The notes: a model not told the origin generated them from the sequence alone. Counted from the stretch's first letter, positions 16,665-25,443 are shown. The stretch: DNA of 64,000 bases from Halomonas icarae (GCF_009901955.1 NZ_WUTS01000001.1:1337666-1401665); one strand, 5' to 3'. A program made the numbers and translations.

Positions 16665-17189
16665 TCAGGTGGCTACTCCTTGAATGACCGTGATGGTGCA
16701 GACATAGGTGTTGCTCTCCGCCCCGATGCACCAGTTGATATCGTTGTTGTTGAATGGCCGGTAGATCGGCTGCTCGCTGTCGTTACGGTTACAGGCACAC
16801 TTGCCGCACGGCTGGTTTCCACAGCAGTCGTTGTAGGAAATGATGTAGTCGCGACCGTCCGCCGGGTTGCGACAGGTGCCCACCCAGGCCACTCGGGAAA
16901 TATCGGTGCCCGGGGGGCAGGAGGTCTTGCTGCCACCGCAGCAGCTGCACAGGTAGCCGTCGATGGAGCAGTAACGCCAGTAGTCGCACGACGTGGGATC
17001 GCCCGGGTCGCCGGGTTCGCCCTTCTCGGCCGCATGGGCGTTGCCGGCGCTGCGGTCGATGGGCAGGATCAGCGGCAGGGCGCTACCGGCTACCATCCAG
17101 GAGCCCAGCTTGAACAGGGTGTTGCGGCGGGAGGTGGAGTGGGCCACACGGCGTGAAGTACGTTCGAAGAGACGGTCGAGTAGGCTCAT
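16665..17189 (-). CDS. aauA: Aromatic amine dehydrogenase small (TTQ) subunit
   Basis: A 174-residue precursor of the small subunit that carries the tryptophan tryptophylquinone cofactor. A Tat-type signal (SRRNTLFKLGSW, residues 20-31) precedes a very Cys-rich mature part. Trp102 and Trp153 align with the two TTQ-forming Trp residues; their spacing of 51 equals that in methylamine dehydrogenase (57/108) and aromatic amine dehydrogenase (109/160). The segments DGYLCSCCGG, AWVGTCRNP and DYIISYNDCCG are closer to the aromatic than to the methylamine enzyme, as I remember those sequences. The ATG follows GGAGGA. Substrates would be phenylethylamine, tyramine or similar. Confidence 0.88.
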   Translation of the reverse strand: MSLLDRLFERTSRRVAHSTSRRNTLFKLGSWMVAGSALPLILPIDRSAGNAHAAEKGEPGDPGDPTSCDYWRYCSIDGYLCSCCGGSKTSCPPGTDISRVAWVGTCRNPADGRDYIISYNDCCGNQPCGKCACNRNDSEQPIYRPFNNNDINWCIGAESNTYVCTITVIQGVAT

Positions 17190-17256
17190 GTGAGCGGTCC
17201 TCCAGTTGTTGTTGTGCTTGTTGTTGTGTTCATTGCTGTGTGCGTTGTTGAGCTTG

Positions 17257-17856
17257 TTATTGCGTCGCCGCGGTCTGCTGGCGCATGTATTCCTGCAGCG
17301 TACCGACGCCCATCGCCTGGGCCTCGAACAGGCTCTCCAGATGCTCGCGGTTGTTGACGAGTCCCTTGGCCTTGAGCACGCCCTCGGCATCGATCAGCAC
17401 GGCATAGGGCAGCTTGCCGATCTGATAGGTCATGCCGATCTCCGGCCCGATGACATAGCGGGCATCCTCGAGGTGATGCTGCTTGATCAGCTCCATCTGC
17501 TGTTCATGATCACCGTCACTGACGTAGATCACCTCGAGCTCCTGGCGATAGCTCTTGCCCAAGGAGCGCAGCGTCGGCAGCAGCGACTTGCACACCGGGC
17601 AGGTGGGTGACAGGAAGAACAGCAGCTGGCCGCGCTCCCCCTTGTAGCCGACGTTGACCGGCCTGCCGTGCCGGTCGGCGGAGGTCACCTGTGGGGCGGG
17701 GTTGTTCACCTCGACACCCTTGTCCAGGATCAGGGCGCCGGCGGGGGCGATGCGGGCGTGAAGCACGCCGATTTGTCGTACCAGTGCCACCACCACCAGG
17801 GCCAGGGCGATGAGGCCGATCCAGAGCAGGATGTGCGAGATCATGTTGGCATCCAT
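17257..17856 (-). CDS. aauD: AauD/MauD-like thioredoxin-fold disulphide maturation protein
   Basis: A 199-residue protein with one N-terminal membrane anchor (about 5-28) and a periplasmic thioredoxin-like domain containing the CPVC motif in FLSPTCPVCKSLLPTL. MauD/AauD is needed to form or sort the six disulphides of the TTQ subunit and keep it stable. The ATG at 17856 was chosen because the anchor then starts the protein. It begins four bases after the aauE stop. The spacer to aauA (17190-17256) is CA-rich on the coding strand and low in structure. Confidence 0.9.
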   Translation of the reverse strand: MDANMISHILLWIGLIALALVVVALVRQIGVLHARIAPAGALILDKGVEVNNPAPQVTSADRHGRPVNVGYKGERGQLLFFLSPTCPVCKSLLPTLRSLGKSYRQELEVIYVSDGDHEQQMELIKQHHLEDARYVIGPEIGMTYQIGKLPYAVLIDAEGVLKAKGLVNNREHLESLFEAQAMGVGTLQEYMRQQTAATQ

Positions 17857-17860
17857 AGCG

Positions 17861-18400
17861 TTATTTTCCTTGTAGTGCATTGAGACGTGGCCGATTGGCC
17901 AGGAGACCCTCAATCGAGGTGTAGATCATCAACCCCACCAGGCTACAGGCCAGGATCAGGAACAGATCGAAGCCGCCGAGGGGATGCGGGAGGGTAGGCA
18001 GGGCCGCCAGCAGTGCCATCAGCACCAGCAGGCCATTGCGCCACAGCAGGGCCGCGCTCAGCGGGCGCTCCATCCCCGGGCCACTGCAGCCACAGTCGAT
18101 GTCGCTGCGCCCGCGCCACAGGTTGATGGCCATCGCGCCGGCATAGCCGCCCAGCAACAGCGCCGTGCCAAGGGCGCCTACCACACGCAGGGCAGGGATC
18201 AGCAGCAGGATGGCCAGGGCGATCTCGAGCGCCGGTACGATGCGGGCAACGACCCTCAGGCTGCCTGGGGGCAATAGCGCATAGTCATCCAGCTGTCGCC
18301 GAAAGCGTTGGGGGGCCCGCAGCTTGTGCATCGCGGCGCTCAGCAGGATGACGGCCAGGATGGCCGAGAGCGCCAGGGTAAAAACGGGATAGAGTGTCAT
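17861..18400 (-). CDS. aauE: AauE/MauE-like membrane protein (DoxX-like)
   Basis: A 179-residue inner-membrane protein with about five helices, of the MauE/DoxX-like family. The conserved cysteines in SDIDCGCSGPG, facing the loop after the third helix, are typical of MauE and may pass electrons to AauD, by analogy with vitamin K epoxide reductase/DsbB relays. It is essential for the small subunit in mau and aau systems. It lies between aauB and aauD with gaps of 10 and 4 bases. Confidence 0.9.
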   Translation of the reverse strand: MTLYPVFTLALSAILAVILLSAAMHKLRAPQRFRRQLDDYALLPPGSLRVVARIVPALEIALAILLLIPALRVVGALGTALLLGGYAGAMAINLWRGRSDIDCGCSGPGMERPLSAALLWRNGLLVLMALLAALPTLPHPLGGFDLFLILACSLVGLMIYTSIEGLLANRPRLNALQGK

Positions 18401-18410
18401 GCCGTCCCCC

Positions 18411-19553
18411 TTAGTGGCTCAGCATCAGGATGGGGGTGCCGGCGATCTCTTCCATGGTGGCCACATGGCTATCCTGGGCGAGGTCGTAGACCTCCATATC
18501 ACCCTCTACCGTGCCGCCGAGCAGCAGCGGCGACTCATCCTTGGTGACATGAATGCTCCAGACGTGGTTGGGAAGCGTGATCTCGTCGACCTTCTCGCCA
18601 CTCTCCAGGTCGTAGGCCCAGACGGTATCGCTGGGGTCTTCCCATTTGCGTGGCTCATGGTCAGGGTGCACCAGCGCATAGAGGCGGTTCAGGTGAGGGG
18701 AGGCGGCCAGTAGTTGCCAGCCACCGACACCCCAGTTTTCCTGCTGGTGATCTTCACCGAACAGCGACCAGCGCTCGCCGGCCTGAAGCTCGCCATCGAC
18801 GATATGCACCGGCTGGATCACGCCATCGGTGGTGGTGAAGTAGTAGGTGTCTCCGTTGAGAATGGCCCGTTCGTTCATCAGCTCTTCGTCGGGGTCGAAG
18901 AAGCGTGTCTTGCTACGACTGACCTCCTGCCCCTGGTCGTCGATCACTACCTTCTGCAGGGTGCCATCGCCGCAGATGGAGGCGAAGGCGCGATCGCCCA
19001 CCGGGTAGTTGAGCATGCAGCCCGGGATCTCGATCTCATTGACCATCTCCTGGTTCTTCACATCGACGACGGTGATCGAGGTCGCCGGCGTGAAGTTGTA
19101 GGCGTAGACGAAGCGGTCGTCATCGCTGATGGTCAGCATATACAGCTCGGTCAACATGTTGGCGAGCTTGGCGGGGAGTTCGACTTCCCACAGGGGGTTC
19201 AGTGTTTGTGCGTCCGTGGCGGTCAGCACATCGGTGCGCTCGCCGCGGGTGCTGCGAGCGTAGAAGATATCGGCCGTATATATCGTGCTTTTATCGTGAG
19301 ACAGCACCATGGGAGCCATATAGCCCGTCGATATGGTGCCGAGAAGCTTCTGCTCGTTGGGGTCGACGACGCGAATGCGGGTGGAGAGTGCATGGGTGAA
19401 GTTGTTGTCGACGATATAGGTGCGATGCTGATCCGGTTCGTCGAGGGTCTCGATCGAATAGCTTTCTTTCGCCAGCTGGGCCCAGGCGGTCGATATGAGC
19501 AGGGAGCTTAGCGACACGGCCAGCCCCGTGCGATAGAGGGACTTCTTGAGCAT
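18411..19553 (-). CDS. aauB: Aromatic amine dehydrogenase large subunit
   Basis: A 380-residue periplasmic beta-propeller subunit that docks two TTQ subunits in the alpha2beta2 enzyme. The signal peptide ends in STAWA; YVIDNNF-like start and repeated VVDVKNQ/VWAYDLESGEKVDEI blades fit a seven-bladed propeller. The ATG at 19553 follows AAGGAAG; the open frame upstream is non-coding in character. First gene of aauB-E-D-A and three electron-transfer genes, all in one direction with small gaps. Assignment to the aromatic rather than methylamine enzyme rests mainly on aauA and on the absence of mauF/G/L/M/N here. Confidence 0.88.
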   Translation of the reverse strand: MLKKSLYRTGLAVSLSSLLISTAWAQLAKESYSIETLDEPDQHRTYIVDNNFTHALSTRIRVVDPNEQKLLGTISTGYMAPMVLSHDKSTIYTADIFYARSTRGERTDVLTATDAQTLNPLWEVELPAKLANMLTELYMLTISDDDRFVYAYNFTPATSITVVDVKNQEMVNEIEIPGCMLNYPVGDRAFASICGDGTLQKVVIDDQGQEVSRSKTRFFDPDEELMNERAILNGDTYYFTTTDGVIQPVHIVDGELQAGERWSLFGEDHQQENWGVGGWQLLAASPHLNRLYALVHPDHEPRKWEDPSDTVWAYDLESGEKVDEITLPNHVWSIHVTKDESPLLLGGTVEGDMEVYDLAQDSHVATMEEIAGTPILMLSH

Positions 19554-19964
19554 CCTGTCTTCCTTTCTTGTTGAATTATTAAGCGAACGACTGCCGATCA
19601 ATATCTCTTCCGTATCGAGATGGCGGTCGCCGGCATGACTCAATTGATGGCATATGCTGTTCCGGCCTTTTTTTATATTAGTTTTATTGCCTTGCAGCCT
19701 CTGGTATAGCAAAGGGCATCACTCAATACTGTTGCAGCAGGGAATGACATTGTTGCCATGGGGCAATAGTGAGGAGAAGGGCAGCGGCAGTGACGTTGCG
19801 TCATCTACCAGTGCCCCGAATCGGGGGATTGGACCTAGGTGGCATGGTGATTTCGTGGTTTTCTACTACTGCCGAGGGCAGACCAGGACTCTCGCCGTGG
19901 GCAGGCCAGGGCTATCGCGGAGGCGCCCCCCCAGTGTCAGGATGAGTGCCCGGGCAAGCGTCAC
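19554..19964. other. 411-base spacer upstream of aauB
   Basis: No credible gene. It must hold the aau promoter, but no convincing sigma-70 or GG-N10-GC sigma-54 motif was found. A perfect inverted repeat TTGCC-ATGG-GGCAA (19753-19766) about 200 bases before aauB is a candidate operator. The stretch 19570-19800 looks more AT-rich than its neighbours. No regulator gene is adjacent. Confidence 0.5.
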
Positions 19965-22475
19965 TCAAGACGCCTGCTCCTCGGCCAGCAGCGCCCGGGG
20001 TGGCGTGCGCCACAGGCGCAGTGCCGGCAGCGTCGCGGCGAGCAGCGCCACCACCACGGCGGTGGCCAGGGTCAGGGCGATCTCTCCCGGGAAGAGGTGC
20101 AGTGGCAGCCGCCAGCCGAAGGCGGCCACGTTGATCACCGCCACCAGGCCCCAGGTGATGGCGATGCCCAGCGGCACGGCTACCAGGCCCACCGCCAGTG
20201 CCGCGCCGCCCAGCTGAGCGAGCTGGACCCGCAGCAGCCGGCCCCTCGGCACGCCCAGGGCCCACATCGGCGCCAGCCGCCGGCGTCGCTCGCGGGCCTG
20301 GGCGAGCAGGCTGGCCAGCAGCGCCAGGGCGGCCACCGCCAGGGTCAGGGCGTTGAGGGCGCGGGTGATGGTGAAGGTGCGCTCGAAGATGCCGGTGGCG
20401 ATGCGCTTGACCTCGGCCTGGTCGCGCAGGGCATCACGGCCCAGGGCGAACTCGCGGGCCAGCGCCGCGGCGAGGGCCTCGGCATCGGCGCCGTGGGTCA
20501 GCACGATGCCGATGGAGTCCGCCGAGGCGGCGAAGCGCCTGCCCAGCTCGTCGGCGGTCATCAGCACCTCGCCGCGCGGGTTGCCGTAGTCGGGATAGAT
20601 CGCCGCCACATGAAGGGTCTCCCGGCCGCGGGGTGAAGCCAGGTCCAGGCGATCCCCGGGGGCGAGCCCCTCGGCGATGGCCAGCTGCTCGTTGATAAAG
20701 GCGGCCCCTTCTCGCAGCGACGCCCAGGCCGTCGTCACATCCTGGTGGGTCTCCAGCAGCGGCCAGGTCGGGGTCAGGTGGTTACCCGGGGTCAGGCCGA
20801 ACAGCGAGACCGGCAGCGCCAGGGGGCGCTCCCCCGAATCGCTTTTCACCGCCAGTAGGGTGCTCTCGCCATTGCGGGTGGCCAGGCGCTCGTCCACCTC
20901 CGCGCGCTCGTCCAGCCAGGCGTGCACCGCGTCGAAGCGTTCCGCCGGTGGGTCCAGGTAGAGGTCGGCCACCAGCCGCTGATCGAGCCACTCCAGGAAG
21001 GTCAGGCGGAAGCCGCCCACCATGCTGTTGACCCCCAGGCTTGCCGAGAGCGCGATCAGCAGCGCCATCAGCGACAGCGACAGCCGCGGTAGCTGCAGTT
21101 GCAGGTCGGCAAGCGCCCACTGGGCCAGCGGGCGCCGGCGGGCCAGGCGCGCAAGCCCCGCCAGGGCCACGGCCAGCAGCGGTGGCAGCCAGAGTGCCCC
21201 CAGCAGCAGCATGGCGGCCATCAGGGCAAACCCCGCCGCCAGCCCCTCGCCGGCGGGCTGTCGCGAAAGCCAGGTCCATAGCGCCAGGCCGCTCAGTGCG
21301 ACTAAACAGCCGGCCAGGGTCGTGCGCCGCAGCTGGCGCTGGTAACCGGTGCGCCACGCCTGGGCACGCCCCAGATCGAGCACCGACAGCCGGGCGGCCC
21401 GCCACAGCACCCCGGTGCCGGCCAGCAGCAGCCCCCCCAGGGTGACCGCCAGGCCGCCGAGCCAGTAGTGCCAGGGTAGGCGCAGCTCCACACCCACCCC
21501 GGCGCCGTAGAGGCTGCCCAGGGTGGCGGCCACATCGGGCAGCAGCGCCCGGGCCAGCCACACCCCGCCGGCGATGCCGGCCAGGGCACCGATGACGCCA
21601 AACAGCAGCAGCTCCAGGGCCAGGCCGGCCACCAGGGTGCGACCCGACACTCCCAGGGCGCGCAGGGTACGCAGCATCTCCAGGCGCTGCTCCAGGGCCA
21701 GGCCCAGGGCCGCCTGGACGATAAACAGGCCGACGATCAGCGCCAGCAGGGCCAGGGCGGTGAGGTTGAGATGGAAGCTCTGGGTCAGCTGGCCCGGCGA
21801 GACCAGGCGGGTCGAACGGGTCAGGGTGAGGCCCGCCGGGGCCACCTCCAGCGCCCCCGGGGCGCTGACCAGTCGGCTCAGGGTCGCGCCGCTCTCGAGC
21901 AGCCTGGCCGCCGCGGCGATATCCATCACCAGCGTGTGGGGTGGCAGCGAGGGGGCCAGAAAGAGCGGCGGCAGTCGCCCCGTCTCCAGGGGCGGCGTCG
22001 CGCCCGGCGCTTCATCGAGTGCCAGGCCCAGGGCCGGCAGGGTGTCCGGCGCGATTCGCGTCTGCCAGGGTGGCGTCAGAAAGCCGGTCAGCTCACCGGT
22101 GTTGTTGGCGGTGGCGAAGGCACTGTCGCCGGGCAGGGTCAGGGGATCGATGCCGATCAGCGTCAGTTGGGTGCCGTCGGGTGCGGTGAGCTCACCCTCC
22201 AGCAGCGGGGAGACCGGCAGGCCCTGGCGGCGCAGGGCGAGGTAGTCGTCACGGGTCAGGGGAGCGCCATCGAGTCTCTCCAGACGGTCGAGGCTGGTGG
22301 TGAACAGCGCTTCGGCCCGGGCATAGCTCTCCTTGGCCGAGGCATTGATCGCCTGCACGCCGCTCCACAGGGCGCTGGCCACCCACAGGCCCAGCAGCAG
22401 CATGGCCAGCTGGCCGGGGTGGCGGCGGTAGTGGGAGAGCAGGGTGGCGAGTAGCGTGGCAAGCGGGGTGGCCAT
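19965..22475 (-). CDS. FtsX-like ABC transporter permease
   Basis: An 836-residue MacB/FtsX-type permease: one N-terminal helix (about 22-44), a large periplasmic domain, a first block of three helices (about 250-390), a middle block, a second periplasmic domain, and a C-terminal block of three helices (about 710-820). This doubled layout is typical of stand-alone exporter permeases that work with a LolD-like ATPase. The start ATG overlaps the ATPase stop by one base (TGATG). The partner lipoprotein usually found next in this family is displaced to 12357. Likely an envelope export or mechanotransmission complex; substrate unknown. Confidence 0.87.
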   Translation of the reverse strand: MATPLATLLATLLSHYRRHPGQLAMLLLGLWVASALWSGVQAINASAKESYARAEALFTTSLDRLERLDGAPLTRDDYLALRRQGLPVSPLLEGELTAPDGTQLTLIGIDPLTLPGDSAFATANNTGELTGFLTPPWQTRIAPDTLPALGLALDEAPGATPPLETGRLPPLFLAPSLPPHTLVMDIAAAARLLESGATLSRLVSAPGALEVAPAGLTLTRSTRLVSPGQLTQSFHLNLTALALLALIVGLFIVQAALGLALEQRLEMLRTLRALGVSGRTLVAGLALELLLFGVIGALAGIAGGVWLARALLPDVAATLGSLYGAGVGVELRLPWHYWLGGLAVTLGGLLLAGTGVLWRAARLSVLDLGRAQAWRTGYQRQLRRTTLAGCLVALSGLALWTWLSRQPAGEGLAAGFALMAAMLLLGALWLPPLLAVALAGLARLARRRPLAQWALADLQLQLPRLSLSLMALLIALSASLGVNSMVGGFRLTFLEWLDQRLVADLYLDPPAERFDAVHAWLDERAEVDERLATRNGESTLLAVKSDSGERPLALPVSLFGLTPGNHLTPTWPLLETHQDVTTAWASLREGAAFINEQLAIAEGLAPGDRLDLASPRGRETLHVAAIYPDYGNPRGEVLMTADELGRRFAASADSIGIVLTHGADAEALAAALAREFALGRDALRDQAEVKRIATGIFERTFTITRALNALTLAVAALALLASLLAQARERRRRLAPMWALGVPRGRLLRVQLAQLGGAALAVGLVAVPLGIAITWGLVAVINVAAFGWRLPLHLFPGEIALTLATAVVVALLAATLPALRLWRTPPRALLAEEQAS

Positions 22476-23161
22476 CACGATGTGGCCTCCTGCGCGGCCT
22501 GTTGCGACGAGGTCAGCCGGGCGTGCGAGAGCACCAGGCGGCGATCCAGAGGGGCGGCGATTCTCGGGCTGTGGGTCACCATCAGCAGTGCACAGCCGGT
22601 GTCGCGGACCAGCTCCAGCAGCAGTGCCAGGATAGCGTCGGCGCTGCCCTCATCCAGGTTGCCGGTGGGCTCGTCGGCGAGCAGCAGAGAGGGGCGTGGC
22701 GCCAGGGCGCGGCCGATGGCCAGGCGCTGTTGCTGGCCGCCGGAGAGCTGCTCGGGATAGCGCCCCTCCAGACCGGCCAGCCCCAGCCGCTCGATCAGCT
22801 CCCTCGACCAGGCACTCTTCTCCACGCCGGCCAGGCGCGCCTGCAGGCGCAGGTTGTCGATCACGCTGAGGCTGGGCACCAGGTGAAACTGCTGGAAGAC
22901 CAGCCCCAGCCTCTCCCGGCGCAGCCTTGCGCGCTCGGGTTCGCCGAGCGTGGAGATCGCTTGGCTCCCCAGGCGTACCTCGCCGCTATCCGGCAGGTCG
23001 AGCCCGGCGGCCAGATGCAGCAGGGTGGACTTGCCGCTGCCCGACTCGCCCATCAGCGCCAGGCTCTGGCCCGCCTCCAGCGTCAGGTCGACGCCACGCA
23101 GCACCTCGAGGGGCCCCTGAGGGGTGGTATAGGCCTTGTAGACCTGGCGAAACTCGAGCAT
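22475..23161 (-). CDS. LolD/MacB-type ABC transporter ATP-binding protein
   Basis: A 228-residue ATPase with Walker A GESGSGKST, Q-loop in GLVFQQFHLV, signature LSGGQQQRLAIGRAL, Walker B LLLADEPTGNLDEG and the switch His in MVTHSPRIA. It is of the LolD/MacB/FtsE class. Coupled by TGATG overlap to the FtsX-like permease. It is not the essential lolD locus, since no lolC/lolE pair is present. Confidence 0.92.
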   Translation of the reverse strand: MLEFRQVYKAYTTPQGPLEVLRGVDLTLEAGQSLALMGESGSGKSTLLHLAAGLDLPDSGEVRLGSQAISTLGEPERARLRRERLGLVFQQFHLVPSLSVIDNLRLQARLAGVEKSAWSRELIERLGLAGLEGRYPEQLSGGQQQRLAIGRALAPRPSLLLADEPTGNLDEGSADAILALLLELVRDTGCALLMVTHSPRIAAPLDRRLVLSHARLTSSQQAAQEATS

Positions 23162-23374
23162 GGCGGCCTCCCGGACGCTGGAGTGAGCGGATGCAGTCTA
23201 GCCAGGAATGGTGGCACAGAACCCGTGCCAGCCCCAGACGACGGTGGGAGAAGGCGCCACTCAGAATGAATTGGCAACACGCCCAGCCAGGAGGCTCCGG
23301 TGCTGGGCCTTGGTAGGCGGCGAACGAGCGCTGATTGATTCCCTGAAGTGGAACGGAGACCCCAATAACGCAAA

Positions 23375-23394
23375 GAGGCGCCCGAAGGCGCCTC
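23375..23394 (-). terminator. Terminator of the znu operon
   Basis: On the minus strand, GAGGCGCC-TTCG-GGCGCCTC is a perfect 8-bp stem with a stable TTCG loop followed by TTTGCGTT, 25 bases after the znuA stop codon. Confidence 0.85.
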
Positions 23395-23419
23395 ATGCTG
23401 GCTGCTCGAGCTTGCTGGC

Positions 23420-24532
23420 TCAGTGGTCGTGACCATGATCCTCGTGATCGTGATCGTGATCGTGATCGTGATCGTGATCGTGATCGTTATGCCCCGGTTC
23501 GGCCAGGGCGTCGTGCAGGGTGTGAGCGTTGTGGCGCATCATGCCCAGCCAGGTGCTGGCCTCCCCTTCGCTGGCCAGGGCATCGGCGTAGAGGGTGCCG
23601 GCGATGGGCAGCCCGGTCTCCTCGGCCAGCTGCTCGAGCAGGGCGGGGCTGGTCATGTTCTCGTGGAAGAGGGCGCGTACATCCTGCTCGTGGATCACCT
23701 CGATCAGGCCGGCCATATCGGCGGCGCTGGGTTCGGCGTCGGTGGAGAGCCCCTGGAGTGACATAAACCGAAGCCCGTAGGCGTGGGCGAAGTGGCCGAA
23801 GGAGGCATGGCCGGTGATGACGCTGGTGGTGGCGGGTATCTCGCCGATCAGCGTGCGGACCTCGTCATCGGCCGCGTCGATCTCGTTGAGATAGCGTGCC
23901 GCGTTGGCGGTATAGGCATCGGCGTTCTCCGGGTCGGCCTCGATCAGGCCGTCGCGGATATTGGCCACATAACGCTTGCCGGCGATCAGGTTCTGCCAGG
24001 CGTGGGGGTCCTGGTCGCCATGGTCGTGCGCATCATGGCTGGCGTGATCGTGTGCTTCATGCTCTCCATGATCGTGTTCTTCATGGTCACGCGCAGCATG
24101 ATCATGGTCGTCATGGCTGGCGTGATCATGCCCATCATGGTCGCTGTGGCCGTGATCCTCGTGCCCTGCGTGCTCCTGCCCTGCATAGGCCAGCGCCTCG
24201 ACGCCCTCGGTCGTGATCACCAGTGGTCCGGTGTAGTCGCTGGCTTCCACCAGGCGCTCCATCCAGCCCTCGAACTGCAGGCCGTTGAAGACCACCAGAT
24301 CCGCCTCGGCCAGGGCTCGGGCGTCGGTGGGCCGCGGTGAATAGACATGGGCATCGCTGTCGGGGCCCACCAGGGAGGTGACCTCGACATGGTCGCCACC
24401 GACGTTCTCGACCATGTCGGCGAGGATGCTGAAGCTGGCCAGCACCTGCACGCGCTCCTCGGCATGGGCGGTGGGCAGGGCGAGCAGGGCGGCCAGGCCC
24501 AGGGCGTTGATGGCGGGGGACAGCGGACGCAT
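23420..24532 (-). CDS. znuA: Zinc ABC transporter substrate-binding protein ZnuA
   Basis: A 370-residue periplasmic metal-binding protein. The signal peptide ends in ALPTAHA. The metal-site His residues lie in SDAHVYSPRPTD, the DPHAWQNL segment and GHASFGHFAHAYG, with a later Asp/Glu. A central loop of about 55 residues is extremely His/Asp-rich (HEDHGHSDHDGHDHAS and onward), longer than usual for ZnuA, and the C-terminus carries a second run of alternating His-Asp. The ATG at 24532 has a GGAG site; an upstream ATG (24556) overlapping the znuB stop is possible. Last gene of the operon. Confidence 0.94.
   Translation of the reverse strand: MRPLSPAINALGLAALLALPTAHAEERVQVLASFSILADMVENVGGDHVEVTSLVGPDSDAHVYSPRPTDARALAEADLVVFNGLQFEGWMERLVEASDYTGPLVITTEGVEALAYAGQEHAGHEDHGHSDHDGHDHASHDDHDHAARDHEEHDHGEHEAHDHASHDAHDHGDQDPHAWQNLIAGKRYVANIRDGLIEADPENADAYTANAARYLNEIDAADDEVRTLIGEIPATTSVITGHASFGHFAHAYGLRFMSLQGLSTDAEPSAADMAGLIEVIHEQDVRALFHENMTSPALLEQLAEETGLPIAGTLYADALASEGEASTWLGMMRHNAHTLHDALAEPGHNDHDHDHDHDHDHDHEDHGHDH
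23443..23484. repeat. Hexanucleotide repeat (CGTGAT)7 in znuA
   Basis: Seven perfect copies of CGTGAT encode the C-terminal alternating Asp-His run of ZnuA. The unit of six bases keeps the frame, so copy-number change would lengthen or shorten the metal-binding tail. Confidence 0.95.
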
Positions 24533-24552
24533 GACAGGGGATCTCCGTTGAG

Positions 24553-25443
24553 TCATTCGGGTTCCGGGGCGCCCAGCGGCGTGGCGCGGCGACGCAGCCG
24601 GGCGAGCAGGCTGTGGTGGCGACCCACCAGGGCCGAGAGCAGGTAGCCGCTCCCGGCGAGCAGGATGATCGAGGGGCCCGAGGGCAGGTTGAGATGATAG
24701 GAGAGCAGCAGTCCGCCGCTGCTGGCGATCAGGGCGACCAGGATAGCGATGCCGATCAGCCCCTCGAGGCGCTGGCTCCAGAAACGGGCGGTGGTGGCCG
24801 GCAGCATCATCAGGCCCACCGCCATCAGGGTGCCCAGGGTCTGGAAGCCGGCCGTCAGGTTGAGCACCACCAGGCCCAGGAAGACGCCATGGATCAGGCT
24901 CACCGGGCTGCCCTGGCCACGCAGGAACAGCGGATCCAGGCACTCCACCACCAGGGCGCGGAAGATCACCGCCAGCACCACCACGATCAGGCTGCTGATG
25001 GCGGCGATCAGCAGCAGGGCGGTGGTGTTGACGGCCAGTATCGAGCCGAACAGCACATGGGTGAGGTCGACGCTGCTGCCGCCCATGGAGACCAGCATGA
25101 CGCCGGCGGCCAGTGAGATCAGGAAGAAGCTGGCCATCGCCGAGTCTTCACGATGGCCGGTCATCTGCGACACGCTGCCGGCCAGCACCGCGACCAGCAG
25201 GCCCGAGAGGATGCCACCCAGGCTCATCAGCGGCAGCGAGAAGCCGGCGGCCAGGAAGCCCAGGGCCACCCCGGGCAGGATGGCGTGGGCCATGGCATCG
25301 CCGATCAGGCTCATGCCGCGCAGCATCAGGAACACCCCCAGCGGCGGGGCAGCCAGCGACAGCGCCAGGCCGGCCACCAGGGCGCGCTTCATGAAACCGT
25401 AGTCGAGGGGGGCAAGCAGCCAGGCGTCAAGCAGTTCCAGCAT
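24553..25443 (-). CDS. znuB: Zinc ABC transporter permease ZnuB
   Basis: A 296-residue inner-membrane permease of the ABC-3 family with about eight helices. Motifs include FLMLRGMSLIGDAMAHAILP near residues 35-55 and QTLGTLMAVGLMMLPATTA near 220-240. The ATG at 25443 lies inside the znuC end (17-base overlap), pointing to coupled translation; the open frame before it is znuC in another phase. It lies between znuC and znuA. Confidence 0.93.
   Translation of the reverse strand: MLELLDAWLLAPLDYGFMKRALVAGLALSLAAPPLGVFLMLRGMSLIGDAMAHAILPGVALGFLAAGFSLPLMSLGGILSGLLVAVLAGSVSQMTGHREDSAMASFFLISLAAGVMLVSMGGSSVDLTHVLFGSILAVNTTALLLIAAISSLIVVVLAVIFRALVVECLDPLFLRGQGSPVSLIHGVFLGLVVLNLTAGFQTLGTLMAVGLMMLPATTARFWSQRLEGLIGIAILVALIASSGGLLLSYHLNLPSGPSIILLAGSGYLLSALVGRHHSLLARLRRRATPLGAPEPE

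Noticed and set aside
16665..17189. Assignment of the TTQ subunit as methylamine dehydrogenase MauA
   Set aside because: Cys-motif details and the absence of mauF/G/L/M/N favour the aromatic amine enzyme.
19654..20217. Plus-strand frame in the spacer upstream of aauB
   Set aside because: It begins with a hydrophobic run but has Arg/Ser-rich, low-quality sequence and continues antisense into the permease gene; no ribosome site seen.
19965..23161. Lipoprotein-releasing LolCDE system
   Set aside because: There is only one large permease of doubled FtsX type instead of a LolC/LolE pair, and the neighbours do not fit.
23443..23484. Possible CRISPR or regulatory array in the repeated CGTGAT tract
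   Set aside because: Six-base units without spacers, fully inside the znuA reading frame, encoding Asp-His pairs.
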